Shown here piece after piece: positions 35,605 to 45,606 of a stretch of DNA of 64,000 bases. Both the position numbers and the translations under genes were made by a program. Origin of the DNA: Vicingus serpentipes (GTDB lineage Bacteria; Bacteroidota; Bacteroidia; Flavobacteriales_E; Vicingaceae); the NCBI RefSeq assembly GCF_007993035.1, contig NZ_VOOS01000005.1, positions 124,001-188,000 on the forward strand. Direction: 5' to 3'. Every line of letters starts with the position of its first letter. Position 1 is the first letter of the stretch. Under the pieces are notes generated by a model, which saw only the letters and a program-made list of their open reading frames with translations, had not been told where the DNA came from and did no database searches.

Positions 35605-36471
35605 TTAAAACACAATGTACTCTTGAGGATTTAAAGGAATGCCATTATACCATAATTCAAAATGTAAATGTGGTCCTGTAGATAGTTCTCCTGAATTCCC
35701 TACAATAGCTATAACATCTCCAGCTCTTACCTTATCTCCTTGTTTTTTATGTAACGAAGAATTATGCTTATAGATTGAAATTAAATTATTAGAATGTTGT
35801 AAATGAATCACATACCCTGTTTCTACTGTCCATTCTGCAAAAACTACCGTCCCATCCAATGTTGCCTTTATTGCTTCATTTTTAGGGGCAACTAAATCAA
35901 CTCCAAAATGCTCTTCTTTTGGATTAAACTCATCTGTAATAATTCCTTTTATAGGGGTGAAAAATATGAAATTACTAATATCACTTGGCGTTCGTCCAGC
36001 AGATTTGAATAAATTATACTTTTCTTCTGTTTCTATCATCACCCTAAGCAATGAATCTTCTTCAATTGGATGATTTGATATATTTTTATAGTTTACTGTT
36101 GTGTCAACTACAATTGAATCGCTAAACTGTATTAATTCTCCTTGAATTATTTTATTAATATTTTCTATGTATTGTTCTTTTTGTTTTACTGCAGTTTCTA
36201 GAGAATCTACTTTTAATGAATTTTTAATTCCTTGACGGCGGATATTTACATCAGTATAGCCGGGAATAAATTCACGTAATGGAGTAAAAGCTATTATAAT
36301 AATAACCAACACAACTAATAATAAAGAGCCAAAACCAACTATAGAAAATACATTTAATTGGGAAAGACGTACTGAAATCTTTTCTTCAAAAGTATCATCA
36401 TTCAATATCACTAAACGATACTTATGCTTTAACTTCTGAAGTTTTTTCTTCTTTTTAATCCTGTTCTCCAT
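35605..36471 (-). CDS. M23 family metallopeptidase (peptidoglycan endopeptidase-like)
   Basis: 288 residues with a basic N terminus, one membrane helix (about residues 38-62), a helical region and a C-terminal LytM/M23 domain. Metal ligands are visible as HFGVD (H-x3-D, about residue 188) and HLHFE (H-x-H, about residue 266). The usual GH..L strand appears as YKHNSSLHKKQGDKV, keeping its His. These imply an active zinc peptidase that cleaves peptide cross-links of peptidoglycan, anchored on the periplasmic face of the inner membrane. It is transcribed divergently from the porW gene. Confidence 0.92.
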   Translation of the reverse strand: MENRIKKKKKLQKLKHKYRLVILNDDTFEEKISVRLSQLNVFSIVGFGSLLLVVLVIIIIAFTPLREFIPGYTDVNIRRQGIKNSLKVDSLETAVKQKEQYIENINKIIQGELIQFSDSIVVDTTVNYKNISNHPIEEDSLLRVMIETEEKYNLFKSAGRTPSDISNFIFFTPIKGIITDEFNPKEEHFGVDLVAPKNEAIKATLDGTVVFAEWTVETGYVIHLQHSNNLISIYKHNSSLHKKQGDKVRAGDVIAIVGNSGELSTGPHLHFELWYNGIPLNPQEYIVF

Positions 36472-36633
36472 AACGATATTAATAACACAAATATACCTAT
36501 TACTTTAATCATAAAAAGTCATACACAATCTAATAACATTGATTTAAAAAAATATGAAGTAAATAAGTACTTTAGCGAATTAAATTTATACTAAAACAGA
36601 ATTTATTCAGTTAATACCCCTTTATTAAAGGTT

Positions 36634-39201
36634 TTGAAGTTAAAATCACATATCATAATTGCTTTTTCTGCCCTACTTTTAGTTGGATGTTCTACTAAAA
36701 AAAATTCTTTTACTCGAAGAGCTTTCCATAATACCACTGCAAGGTATAATGGTTATTTCAACGCAAAAGAGATAATGAAAGCAAATGATTTAGCTCTAAG
36801 AGAAGAACATCAAGACGATTATTCTGAAATTCTACCCTTATTTATTTACCCTAGCGAAGACAAATCAAAAAATCTTTATCCAGATATGGATAAGATAATT
36901 GAGAAGACATCTGAAGTAATTGACAGACATTCTATTTATGTAAAAAAAGAAGAACACAATAGATGGATAGATGACAGTTACACCCTCATGGGAAAAGCTC
37001 GATTTTATAAATATGAGCACTATGTTGCTATTGAAATTTTTGAATATTTAGCTAAAGCTTATAACAAAAAACCAGAGAAAAATGCTGCATTAATTTGGTT
37101 AGCTCGTTGTCATATGGAGTTAAACGAAATGAACAAAGCTGAATCATATTTAAAATTAATGGAAGGAGGAAAAGCTCCTCCTGAAAAATACAATAGTGAA
37201 TATAATGCATTATATGCTGATTATTTAATTCGAAAACATCAATATGATGACGCTATAGCAAAACTTGAAGAAGCATTAAAAACAACGAAAAAAAGAATTG
37301 ATAAAAGACGATTTAACTATGTTTTAGCTCAACTTTGGTTAAAAAAGAAAGAATACGCTAAAGCTTCAGAAGTTTTTACAAAAGTGATAAAACTTCGCCC
37401 AAGATATGACATGATGTTTAACGCTCAAATTAGCAGAGCACTTTCTTTTGATGTTGGCGGAGAAGACAATAATGACATCAAAAAAATGCTGAACAAAATG
37501 TTAAAAGATGCTAAGAATAAAGAATTTTTAGATCAAATTTATTACGCATTAGCAGATATTGCTTTTAAAGAAGGAAATGAACCCCTTGGTATTGAATACC
37601 TTCAAAAATCAGCCGCCAGTAGTGTTAACAATCCAAAACAAAAAGCTTTAGCTTATTTACGTTTAGGAGAATTGTATTTCGACAAACCACTTTACGTTCC
37701 AGCTCAAGCTTATTATGATAGCTGTATTGCCGTTTTACCTGAAACATATAAGAACTATGATAACATTTTTGCAAGAAGTAAAGCATTAAGCAACTTAGTT
37801 GAAAAAATAAAGATTGTTGAAACTCAAGATAGTTTGCAAAGAATGGCAAATGACGAGGGATATCGTAATCAGGTAATAGATGAATTAATACAAAAAGAAA
37901 AAGACTTTGAAGCAGAACAAGCATTAATGGCTCAATACGCTGGAAATGATTTTGATTTAAGCAATACAAACTCTATAAACACTCAGTCAAACGGGAAATG
38001 GTATTTCTATAATCAAACAACACTAGGTTTTGGTTTTGCTGATTTTAAGAAAAATTGGGGAGATAGAAAACTTGAAGACAATTGGAGAAGAATAAATAAA
38101 CAAACTACCATTTCGTTTGATGAAGATTTTTCTACTTCAACCGATTCTTTAAGCAATGATAGTATTCCCGAAAACCCGAAATTAACAAGCGAATATTACC
38201 TTAAATTTTTACCATTAGATGAGAAAAAAATGAATGCTTCTCACAACCAAATTATTGAAGCACTATATGCTCAAGGAAATATTTATCGTGAAGACTTTAC
38301 TGATTATCCTCTCGCAACAAAAGCTTTTGAAACACTTTTAGAACGATATGACACCTGCAGATACAGACTTCCAACATGGTATAATTTATATCGTATTAGT
38401 CTTTTGATTAATGACGATGTGATGAAAGAGAAATACCGTAACTTAATTTTAAATAACTATCCTGAAAGTGAATATGCCCAAATAATTCAAGACCCAACCT
38501 ACAACAAAGTAACAAGGGAAAATAGAAAACGTGTTGACAATTACTACAGCATTGTATATGAATATTATAAAGATGGAAAATATAGCACAGTTTTAACCCG
38601 ATGTGAGAAAGCCAAAGCAATTTTTGCTGATAACCATATCAAAGAGAAATTTGACTTTATAGCGGCATTATCAATAGGCCACACTAGCCCTATCGATACT
38701 TTTAAAGTTGTTCTACAAAACATAATTGACCAGTACCCTGGAACTGATGAAGCTACTGAATCTCAAAACATTTTAAACTTAATTAAAAAAGGAATTAACA
38801 TTGTTGAAGAGCCTAATAGCAGTGGAATAGTATATAATTATAATGCTGAAGACAAATATACTTTCGTTGCGGTTATCCCTTCTAGCGATAAAAAAACAAA
38901 TAATTACAAAATCAATATTTCAAACTTTAATACAAAATATTTTAGCACAAAAACATTAAATGTAAATAGTATCTTTCTAAACGGATTAAATCAAATTATT
39001 ACTGTTAAAGAATTAGAAAATGAAAAAGACGCTATAGATTACTTAAAAACATTTAAACTTAATCAAGATGAATTGACTGAGTTAAATGGAAAAAACTATC
39101 AATATTTTTTTATCTCTACAGAGAACTTTATAACATTTTACAAAGACAAAAATATTTTAACTTATCTTAACTACTTTAATAACCAGTATGAACTTGATTA
39201 A
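36634..39201 (+). CDS. porW: T9SS lipoprotein PorW/SprE with TPR repeats
   Basis: Component of the type IX secretion machinery (PorW in Porphyromonas, SprE in Flavobacterium), a lipoprotein of 855 residues rich in TPR-type helices. I accept the TTG at 36634 as start: it is the only in-frame start that includes the signal MKLKSHIIIAFSALLLVGC with lipobox LVGC; no ATG precedes it and the next ATG is past the lipobox. After the lipid Cys come NSFTRRAFHNTTARYNGYFNA and ALREEHQDDYSEILPLFIYPS, both typical of the family. TPR motifs are clearest from about 130 to 400 and again at 510-640. The bactofilin and ATP synthase genes follow, in a co-directional block. Confidence 0.88.
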   Translation: MKLKSHIIIAFSALLLVGCSTKKNSFTRRAFHNTTARYNGYFNAKEIMKANDLALREEHQDDYSEILPLFIYPSEDKSKNLYPDMDKIIEKTSEVIDRHSIYVKKEEHNRWIDDSYTLMGKARFYKYEHYVAIEIFEYLAKAYNKKPEKNAALIWLARCHMELNEMNKAESYLKLMEGGKAPPEKYNSEYNALYADYLIRKHQYDDAIAKLEEALKTTKKRIDKRRFNYVLAQLWLKKKEYAKASEVFTKVIKLRPRYDMMFNAQISRALSFDVGGEDNNDIKKMLNKMLKDAKNKEFLDQIYYALADIAFKEGNEPLGIEYLQKSAASSVNNPKQKALAYLRLGELYFDKPLYVPAQAYYDSCIAVLPETYKNYDNIFARSKALSNLVEKIKIVETQDSLQRMANDEGYRNQVIDELIQKEKDFEAEQALMAQYAGNDFDLSNTNSINTQSNGKWYFYNQTTLGFGFADFKKNWGDRKLEDNWRRINKQTTISFDEDFSTSTDSLSNDSIPENPKLTSEYYLKFLPLDEKKMNASHNQIIEALYAQGNIYREDFTDYPLATKAFETLLERYDTCRYRLPTWYNLYRISLLINDDVMKEKYRNLILNNYPESEYAQIIQDPTYNKVTRENRKRVDNYYSIVYEYYKDGKYSTVLTRCEKAKAIFADNHIKEKFDFIAALSIGHTSPIDTFKVVLQNIIDQYPGTDEATESQNILNLIKKGINIVEEPNSSGIVYNYNAEDKYTFVAVIPSSDKKTNNYKINISNFNTKYFSTKTLNVNSIFLNGLNQIITVKELENEKDAIDYLKTFKLNQDELTELNGKNYQYFFISTENFITFYKDKNILTYLNYFNNQYELD

Positions 39202-39222
39202 AATCGTTTTTTACTATATTTG
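39193..39222 (+). promoter_or_regulatory. Bacteroidota-type promoter before bactofilin gene
   Basis: CTTG (39193-39196), 18-base spacer and TATATTTG (39215-39222) match the TTTG / TAnnTTTG consensus. The expected start of transcription is near 39228, about 15 bases before the ATG at 39243; it overlaps the end of porW. Confidence 0.55.
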
Positions 39223-39242
39223 TTCCCCAAAATACATTGAAT

Positions 39243-39668
39243 ATGTTTAACAAAAACTCTTCACAAATGGCAAAAACGAACGATACAGATGCTTCTGCAA
39301 TCAATATTATAAGAAAAGGAACCGTTATTAAAGGTGACATCAGTTGCCAAGGAGACATAAGAATTGATGGAGAATTAAAAGGAAAACTAATTTCTGAAGG
39401 GAAAGTTGTTGTTGGTGCTACTGGTATAATTGATGGAGAAGTTACATGTAAAAATGCTGATATCTCAGGCACTTTAAATGCTGTTTTAAAAGTTAAAGAA
39501 TTACTTCTATTAAAATCTACAGCCAACATAATTGGCGATATTAAAACAACTAAACTATCTATTGAACCAGGGGCTAACTTTACAGGCTCATGCAATATGG
39601 GAGGAGTTGTAAAAGGCATGAAAAATGATGAAAAACAACCAGCCTTCGAAGAAGCGCAAACCGCTTAA
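39243..39668 (+). CDS. Bactofilin family cytoskeletal protein
   Basis: 141-residue protein with the right-handed beta-helix repeats of bactofilins: IIRKGTVIKGDISCQGDIRIDGELKGKL is the opening core, followed by GKVVVGATGIIDGEV and CKNADISGTLNAVLKVKELLLLKS. Bactofilins polymerise at the inner membrane and organise cell-wall enzymes; many are found near M23 peptidase genes, as here. The ATG at 39243 fits the promoter spacing better than the upstream TTG at 39237. The last 44 bases overlap the next gene. Confidence 0.92.
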   Translation: MFNKNSSQMAKTNDTDASAINIIRKGTVIKGDISCQGDIRIDGELKGKLISEGKVVVGATGIIDGEVTCKNADISGTLNAVLKVKELLLLKSTANIIGDIKTTKLSIEPGANFTGSCNMGGVVKGMKNDEKQPAFEEAQTA

Positions 39669-39870
39669 TAATTATCTTCGATTTTCTGGAGTTGCTATTC
39701 AAATGGGAGCCATAATTGGACTAGGAGCATGGGGAGGTTCATCTCTTGATGCACATTATCATTTTACAACTAAATTATTCACAATTATTTTAACTCTTTT
39801 AGGAGTTGCCGCTTCTCTTTACCTTGTCATTAAAGAGGTAATAAATATGGGTAAAGACGATGATAAATAA
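39625..39870 (+). CDS. atpZ: AtpZ/AtpI family protein
   Basis: 81-residue membrane protein with two hydrophobic segments (about 20-36 and 46-66), motif GAWGGSSLDAHYHFTTKLFTIIL typical of AtpI/AtpZ proteins that assist F-ATP synthase assembly or act as Mg/Ca channels with it. The gene starts inside the bactofilin gene (44-base overlap) and ends 11 bases into the next. The ATG at 39628 is an equally good start. Confidence 0.85.
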   Translation: MMKNNQPSKKRKPLNNYLRFSGVAIQMGAIIGLGAWGGSSLDAHYHFTTKLFTIILTLLGVAASLYLVIKEVINMGKDDDK

Positions 39871-40252
39871 AAAAATTACTTTTTCAGTTATTCTATTTGC
39901 TGCATGTATTTTTGGATTACATTATTTAATAAACTTCTTTATCTTAAGTCAGCCCATAGATATAAAGGTTTTATTAAAGATTAATTTCTTTGTTACTTTA
40001 CTTACTATAGTTGTTTTAAACTCGCTTCAAGTAATAAAAATTAAATTTTCCGATAAAGTCGGTTTTGGGTACTTAGCATTTGTATTAATCAAAATGATAA
40101 TTTCAGTTATATTTTTATTTCCATTCTTAAAAGAAAAAACTGAGAATATTAAATCAATAGTACTTTCATTCTTCATTATTTTCTTTATTCATCTATTTTT
40201 CGAAGCCTATTCTGTGATAAAAAGCTTAAAAGATGATGAAAAACAATTTTGA
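39860..40252 (+). CDS. Small integral membrane protein in the ATP synthase cluster (DUF6168-like)
   Basis: 130 residues with four predicted membrane helices and a charged C terminus (KSLKDDEKQF). Its position between atpZ and atpB recalls subunit AtpI of other bacteria. I believe flavobacterial relatives are grouped as DUF6168, but that label is from memory. It overlaps atpZ by 11 bases, so the two are coupled. Function unknown; it may help c-ring assembly. Confidence 0.72.
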   Translation: MINKKITFSVILFAACIFGLHYLINFFILSQPIDIKVLLKINFFVTLLTIVVLNSLQVIKIKFSDKVGFGYLAFVLIKMIISVIFLFPFLKEKTENIKSIVLSFFIIFFIHLFFEAYSVIKSLKDDEKQF

Positions 40253-40352
40253 AAATAAATATTTTAATTTACTGAAATACTGTGGTTTACGTTTATTTTT
40301 TTTTAGAGTTTTAACTTAGAAGTGGAGATGCCAAATAAATATTTGAAAATAC

Positions 40353-40383
40353 CTTGTCGAAATAGAATTATTAACTACATTTG
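40353..40383 (+). promoter_or_regulatory. Bacteroidota-type promoter of the ATP synthase genes
   Basis: CTTG (40353-40356), a 19-base spacer and TACATTTG (40376-40383) match the -33/-7 consensus. Transcription would start near 40390, about 30 bases before atpB, leaving room for the GAGGTAGG-like segment at 40396-40404. Confidence 0.65.
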
Positions 40384-40418
40384 CACCCAAATTTAAGAGG
40401 TAGGAATTTATAGTTGAT

Positions 40419-41537
40419 ATGCTTAAAAACAACACAATAAAATCAGTTCTTTTTGCACTTCTTACGTTAGTTTACGTAAGTTCTATTAATGCAGAAACAA
40501 GCCACGAGGCTGATGTAAATCATGAAGAAAATCATGAAGTAGCATCTGAAAAAGAAGGATACGATCCCATTCCAGTTATTATGCATCACATTGCAGATGC
40601 ACATGATTGGCATTTCTTTGATTATAATGGACATTCATACTCAATGCCTTTACCAGTAATTCTTTGGACAGAGAATGGTTTGGTTACTTTTATGTCTAGT
40701 GAATTTCATCATGATGACTCAGGACATCATATCGTTGAAAAAAACGGTATGAATTTTGTGAAATCTCATGAGAAAATTTACCAATTAGAAGCTGGAGCAA
40801 CAAAAGCAGAATTTGATGAGGCTCATCATATTTCAAATGGAGTACGTCCAATTGACTTATCGATTACAAAAAATATTTTCTCAATGCTAATGTCAGTGTT
40901 CATTATCTTGTTTGTTTTCTTAAAAACAGCTGGGCATTATGCTAAAAATGGTGCTGTTGCCCCAAAGGGAATTGCTTCTTTTATGGAGCCTATTATTGTT
41001 TTTGTTAGAGATGATATCGCTAAAATTAACATTGGAGAAAAAAAATACATGAAATTCATGCCTTACTTATTAACCGTATTTTTCTTTATATGGTTTAATA
41101 ACTTATTAGGCTTAATTCCTTGGATTGGTGGAGCTAACTTAACAGGAAACATTGCTGTAACTTTAGTTTTAGCTACATTCACATTAATCATAACAAACAT
41201 AAATGGAAATAAAGAATACTGGGGACACATCTTTTGGATGCCTGGTGCTCCTTGGCCAGTTAAAATTTTATTAATGCCTATTGAATTAGTTGGTGTTTTA
41301 ACTAAACCATTTGCATTAATGATTCGTTTGTTTGCAAACATGACAGCAGGTCATATTGTTGTATTGAGTTTAATATCGTTGATATTTATATTTGAAAGCG
41401 TTGGAATGAGTGCTGTTTCAGTGCCATTTGCGTTATTCATTTCTGTATTAGAGCTTTTAGTAGCTTTCTTACAAGCATACGTGTTCACTATGTTATCTGC
41501 ATTGTTCATCGGAACAGCAGTAGCAGAACACCATTAA
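40419..41537 (+). CDS. atpB: ATP synthase F0 subunit a
   Basis: 372-residue stator subunit forming the proton half-channels. A signal peptide (VLFALLTLVYVSSINAE) and a His-rich periplasmic extension (residues about 25-150) are typical of Bacteroidota and longer than E. coli subunit a. The core helices follow, with LTKPFALMIRLFANMTAGHIV holding the essential Arg (about residue 303) and a C-terminal helix pair. First gene of the main atp operon, downstream of the promoter at 40353-40383. Confidence 0.95.
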   Translation: MLKNNTIKSVLFALLTLVYVSSINAETSHEADVNHEENHEVASEKEGYDPIPVIMHHIADAHDWHFFDYNGHSYSMPLPVILWTENGLVTFMSSEFHHDDSGHHIVEKNGMNFVKSHEKIYQLEAGATKAEFDEAHHISNGVRPIDLSITKNIFSMLMSVFIILFVFLKTAGHYAKNGAVAPKGIASFMEPIIVFVRDDIAKINIGEKKYMKFMPYLLTVFFFIWFNNLLGLIPWIGGANLTGNIAVTLVLATFTLIITNINGNKEYWGHIFWMPGAPWPVKILLMPIELVGVLTKPFALMIRLFANMTAGHIVVLSLISLIFIFESVGMSAVSVPFALFISVLELLVAFLQAYVFTMLSALFIGTAVAEHH

Positions 41538-41560
41538 TAAGTAAATTAATTATTGTTTAA

Positions 41561-41776
<216 letters not shown>

Positions 41777-41786
41777 GAAAATCAGA

Positions 41787-41817
41787 AAGTACTCGCTACG
41801 GTTGGTAGCGAGTACTT
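41787..41817 (+). other. Intercistronic hairpin after atpE
   Basis: AAGTACTCGCTAC (41787-41799), loop GGTTG, GTAGCGAGTACTT (41805-41817), then CTTTTAAG. The 13-bp stem is stable but the T-tract is weak. It could protect the atpE mRNA end or partly terminate transcription, raising c-subunit yield relative to the downstream genes. Confidence 0.7.
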
Positions 41818-41854
41818 CTTTTAAGAGTTAAATAAATAAAAATAAAAATATATT

Positions 41855-42355
41855 ATGGACAATCCATTAGTAACCCCCGAACTTGGTCTTATAGTTTGGA
41901 CAACTTTAGTTTTTTGCATTCTATTTTTCTTGCTTGCAAAATTTGCTTGGAAACCTATTTTAAAAGCGGTAAAAGATAGAGAGTCTTCAATCGAAGATGC
42001 GTTAAATGCAGCAGAAGAAGCTACACGAAAAATGTCTGAGTTAAAATCAGACAATGAAGCTCTTTTAAATAAAGCTAGAGCAGAAAGAGATGCGATGCTT
42101 AAAGAAGCAAGAGATGTAAAAGATAAAATTATCGCTGAAGCTAAAGCAAATGCTAATGTTGAAGGTGAAAAAATTATTGCTGCAGCAAAAGAAAGTATTA
42201 ATCTTGAAAAATTAGCTGCAATTACTGAACTTAAAAATCAAGTAGCTACACTTTCAATTGAAATTGCTGAGAAAATTTTAAAAGAAGAATTATCTTCTGC
42301 AGATAAGCAAAAAGCTATTATTGACAACGTTGTTAAAGACATTAATCTAAACTAA
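41855..42355 (+). CDS. atpF: ATP synthase F0 subunit b
   Basis: 166-residue peripheral stalk subunit: one N-terminal membrane helix (residues about 9-28, LGLIVWTTLVFCILFFLLAKFAW) and a long charged coiled coil (RESSIEDALNAAEEATRKM onward). It dimerises and joins F0 to the delta subunit. Seven bases separate it from atpH. Confidence 0.95.
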   Translation: MDNPLVTPELGLIVWTTLVFCILFFLLAKFAWKPILKAVKDRESSIEDALNAAEEATRKMSELKSDNEALLNKARAERDAMLKEARDVKDKIIAEAKANANVEGEKIIAAAKESINLEKLAAITELKNQVATLSIEIAEKILKEELSSADKQKAIIDNVVKDINLN

Positions 42356-42362
42356 AATTTAG

Positions 42363-42917
42363 ATGAGAGATATAAAAGTTGCATCAAGATACGCCAAATC
42401 ATTAATTGGTATTGCTATTGAACAAAACTCATTAGAAGAAGTATATAGTGATATGCTTTCTATTGATGCTGTTTGTACTGAGTCGCATGACCTAGTTGTA
42501 ATGTTAAAAAGCCCTATTGTTAAATCTAATAAACAAGAAGCAATATTAAATGAAATTTTCACTTCAATAAATACTGTTTCTAAAGCTTTTATTAGAATTA
42601 TAATTGCCAAAAAAAGAGCTGGTTTATTAGCTGATATTGCTAAAGCTTTTATTGAAGCATATAAGGTTCATAAAAACATAAAAACTGCATATGTAACATC
42701 TGCAATTTCATTAACAGCTGACCAAAAAACAAAAATTATAGCTCTTTTAAATAAGACTGATGATGCTACTATTGATTTACAAGAAATAGTTAATCCAGAA
42801 ATTATTGGAGGTATGATTTTAAGAGTTGGTGATAGACAAGTTGATGAAAGTATAAAAAGAAAATTAACTAGCCTTGAATTAGAGTTTGATGATAACCCAT
42901 ATATCAAGGAGTTTTAA
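42363..42917 (+). CDS. atpH: ATP synthase F1 subunit delta
   Basis: 184-residue subunit that links the b stalk to the top of F1. N-terminal helical bundle (KVASRYAKSLIGIAIEQNSLEEVYSDM), ending with NPEIIGGMILRVGDRQVDESIKRKLTSLE, the conserved C-terminal motif. Length and position fit the family. Confidence 0.95.
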   Translation: MRDIKVASRYAKSLIGIAIEQNSLEEVYSDMLSIDAVCTESHDLVVMLKSPIVKSNKQEAILNEIFTSINTVSKAFIRIIIAKKRAGLLADIAKAFIEAYKVHKNIKTAYVTSAISLTADQKTKIIALLNKTDDATIDLQEIVNPEIIGGMILRVGDRQVDESIKRKLTSLELEFDDNPYIKEF

Positions 42918-42952
42918 TATAATATTTAATTAAGGAATAAAAAATAAATAAA

Positions 42953-44533
42953 ATGGCCGAAGTAAAACCCGCAGAAGTATCAGCTATATTAAGAGAACAA
43001 TTAGCTGGTTTTAAAACCGAAGCACAATTAGAGGAAGTAGGAACAGTACTTCAAGTTGGTGATGGTATTGCACGTATTTATGGACTTTCGCAAGTTCAAG
43101 CAGGAGAGTTAATCGAATTCGAAAATGGACTACAAGGAATTGTATTAAATTTAGAAGAAGATAACGTTGGTGCTGTACTTTTAGGATCATCTAAAGGTAT
43201 TAGAGAAGGTGAAACAGCAAAAAGAACTAACAGAATTGCATCAATCAATGTTGGTGAAGGAATGTTAGGTCGTGTTGTTGATACACTTGGTAATCCTATT
43301 GATGGAAAAGGTCCTATTCAAGGTGATACTTACGAAATGCCTTTAGAAAGAAAAGCGCCAGGAGTATTATTTAGAGAGCCTGTTGCCGAACCACTTCAAA
43401 CAGGTATTAAAGCTGTTGATGCTATGATTCCTGTTGGAAGAGGGCAAAGAGAGTTAGTAATTGGTGATAGACAAACTGGAAAAACTGCAGTATGTATAGA
43501 TACTATTATTAATCAAAAAGAATTTTACGATGCAGGTAAACCTGTATTTTGTATATATGTTGCTACAGGACAAAAAGGTTCTACAGTAGCAGGGATTGTA
43601 AAAACATTAGAAGATGCTGGAGCAATGGCCTACACAGTTGTTGTTGCTGCAAATGCTTCTGATCCCTCTCCAATGCAATTTTACTCTCCTTTTGCAGGAG
43701 CGGCAATTGGAGAATTTTTTAGAGATACTGGTCGTCCAGCATTAATTGTTTATGATGATTTATCTAAACAAGCAGTAGCTTACCGTGAGGTTTCTTTATT
43801 ATTAAGAAGACCACCAGGACGTGAAGCTTATCCAGGTGATGTATTCTACTTACACTCAAGATTATTAGAAAGAGCAGCAAAAGTTATTAATGTAGATAGC
43901 ATTGCTCAAGAAATGAACGATTTACCAGAATCAATTAAGCATTTAGTAAAAGGTGGAGGTTCTTTAACGGCTTTACCAATTATTGAAACTCAAGCTGGTG
44001 ACGTTTCTGCATATATTCCAACAAACGTAATTTCGATTACTGATGGACAAATTTTCTTAGATGGTGATTTATTTAACCAAGGTGTACGTCCAGCAATTAA
44101 CGTAGGTATTTCTGTATCTCGTGTTGGTGGTAATGCTCAAATTAAATCGATGAAAAAAGTTGCAGGTACATTAAAATTAGACCAAGCACAATACAGAGAG
44201 CTTGAAGCATTCTCTAAATTTGGTTCTGACTTAGATGCTGCTACTATGTCTGTTTTAAATAAAGGTAAACGTAATGTTGAAATTTTGAAACAAGGTCAAA
44301 ATGCTCCATTACCAGTAGAAAAGCAAGTTGCAATTATTTACCTAGGTACTAAAGGTCTAATCAATAGTGTTCCAGTAGAAAAAGTAAGAGAATTCGAAAC
44401 TGAATTTTTGAGCTACATGGAAAACAAACACAGAGATGTTTTAGATTTATTGAAAGCAGGTAAATTTGATGATAACATTACATCAACTATAGAAAAAGCT
44501 GCATCTGAATTAACTGCAAAATATAAAGTTTAA
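42953..44533 (+). CDS. atpA: ATP synthase F1 subunit alpha
   Basis: 526-residue non-catalytic nucleotide-binding subunit. P-loop GDRQTGKT (about residue 174-181), [41 protein letters not shown] and the ALEAF-type segment [15 protein letters not shown]. Very well conserved. Its catalytic partner atpD is not in this window. Confidence 0.97.
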   Translation: MAEVKPAEVSAILREQLAGFKTEAQLEEVGTVLQVGDGIARIYGLSQVQAGELIEFENGLQGIVLNLEEDNVGAVLLGSSKGIREGETAKRTNRIASINVGEGMLGRVVDTLGNPIDGKGPIQGDTYEMPLERKAPGVLFREPVAEPLQTGIKAVDAMIPVGRGQRELVIGDRQTGKTAVCIDTIINQKEFYDAGKPVFCIYVATGQKGSTVAGIVKTLEDAGAMAYTVVVAANASDPSPMQFYSPFAGAAIGEFFRDTGRPALIVYDDLSKQAVAYREVSLLLRRPPGREAYPGDVFYLHSRLLERAAKVINVDSIAQEMNDLPESIKHLVKGGGSLTALPIIETQAGDVSAYIPTNVISITDGQIFLDGDLFNQGVRPAINVGISVSRVGGNAQIKSMKKVAGTLKLDQAQYRELEAFSKFGSDLDAATMSVLNKGKRNVEILKQGQNAPLPVEKQVAIIYLGTKGLINSVPVEKVREFETEFLSYMENKHRDVLDLLKAGKFDDNITSTIEKAASELTAKYKV

Positions 44534-44598
44534 TATAACAATTTAGCACTGTATAAATTATTCAATTGCTACATCGTTAAATTGTTAAATTATTAAGA

Positions 44599-45480
44599 AT
44601 GGCAAATTTAAAAGAAATAAGAAATAGGATTGTTTCTGTATCATCAACAAAGCAGATTACTTCTGCTATGAAGATGGTTTCTGCAGCAAAGCTTAAAAAA
44701 GCCCAAGATGCAATTACAGAAATGAGACCTTACTCTAATAAACTTCAAGAGATTCTTCAAAATGTAAGCGCAAGCTTAGATAATTCTGAAGGGATTTATT
44801 CTGAAGAGAGGGAAGTTAAAAATGTTCTTATAGTTGGTATTACCTCTAATAGAGGACTTTGTGGAGGTTTCAACAATAATGTGATTAAAATTGTTAAATC
44901 AATTGCTGCAGATGAACAAAAAAAAGGGGCTAATGTTACTGTTTTATCGATTGGTAAAAAAATTAACGACGCCTTTAAAAACTCAGAATTAGCAATTCAA
45001 GGTACATTATTACCAAGACATTTAGATTCTATTTGGGATGAATTAACTTATGATAATTCTTCTAAAATTGCAGATAAATTAATGACTCAGTTTACTGATC
45101 ATCACCAAGATAAAATTGTTTTGGTTTACAATCAATTTAAAAATGCAGCTGTACAAGATGTTCAAAGAGAACAATTTTTACCAATAGTTGCTACTGCATC
45201 AGAAGACAATTCTTCAGCTACAGATTATTTATATGAACCTGATAAAAAAGAAATTTTAGATGACTTAATTCCTAAGTCATTAAAAACTCAATTTTTTAAG
45301 GCTTTATTAGATTCTCAAGCCTCTGAACATGGAGCAAGAATGACAGCAATGCATAAAGCAACTGATAATGCTTCTGATTTGATTGATGATCTTAAATTAA
45401 TCTACAACAAAGCTAGACAAGCAGCAATTACTAATGAAATTTTAGAAATTGTTGGTGGTGCTGAAGCATTAAAAAACTAA
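44599..45480 (+). CDS. atpG: ATP synthase F1 subunit gamma
   Basis: 293-residue central shaft. N-terminal ANLKEIRNRIVSVSSTKQITSAMKMVSAAKLKKAQ and C-terminal SEHGARMTAMHKATDNASDLI are the conserved coiled-coil ends. This is the last atp gene here: atpD and atpC are missing, as in other flavobacteria where the beta and epsilon genes lie elsewhere. Two hairpins follow. Confidence 0.96.
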   Translation: MANLKEIRNRIVSVSSTKQITSAMKMVSAAKLKKAQDAITEMRPYSNKLQEILQNVSASLDNSEGIYSEEREVKNVLIVGITSNRGLCGGFNNNVIKIVKSIAADEQKKGANVTVLSIGKKINDAFKNSELAIQGTLLPRHLDSIWDELTYDNSSKIADKLMTQFTDHHQDKIVLVYNQFKNAAVQDVQREQFLPIVATASEDNSSATDYLYEPDKKEILDDLIPKSLKTQFFKALLDSQASEHGARMTAMHKATDNASDLIDDLKLIYNKARQAAITNEILEIVGGAEALKN

Positions 45481-45501
45481 AATAACAACTGTTATATATT
45501 A

Positions 45502-45533
45502 AAAAAAGACTTACCAATTGGTAAGTCTTTTTT
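45502..45533 (+). terminator. Intrinsic terminator of the atp operon
   Basis: AAAAAAGACTTACC, loop AATT, GGTAAGTCTTTTTT (45520-45533), a strong stem with six T. Confidence 0.88.
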
Positions 45534-45551
45534 ATTTGACATTATAAAAAC

Positions 45552-45587
45552 AAAAAAAGCCCGAAAAGGACTTCTTTTCGGGCTTCT
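45552..45587 (-). terminator. Intrinsic terminator of the acyl-CoA dehydrogenase gene
   Basis: AAGCCCGAAAAG (45557-45568), loop GACTT, CTTTTCGGGCTT (45574-45585). The A-run at 45552-45558 provides the T-tract for the minus strand. Confidence 0.82.
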
Positions 45588-45606
45588 AATAATTTATTTT
45601 AGAAAA

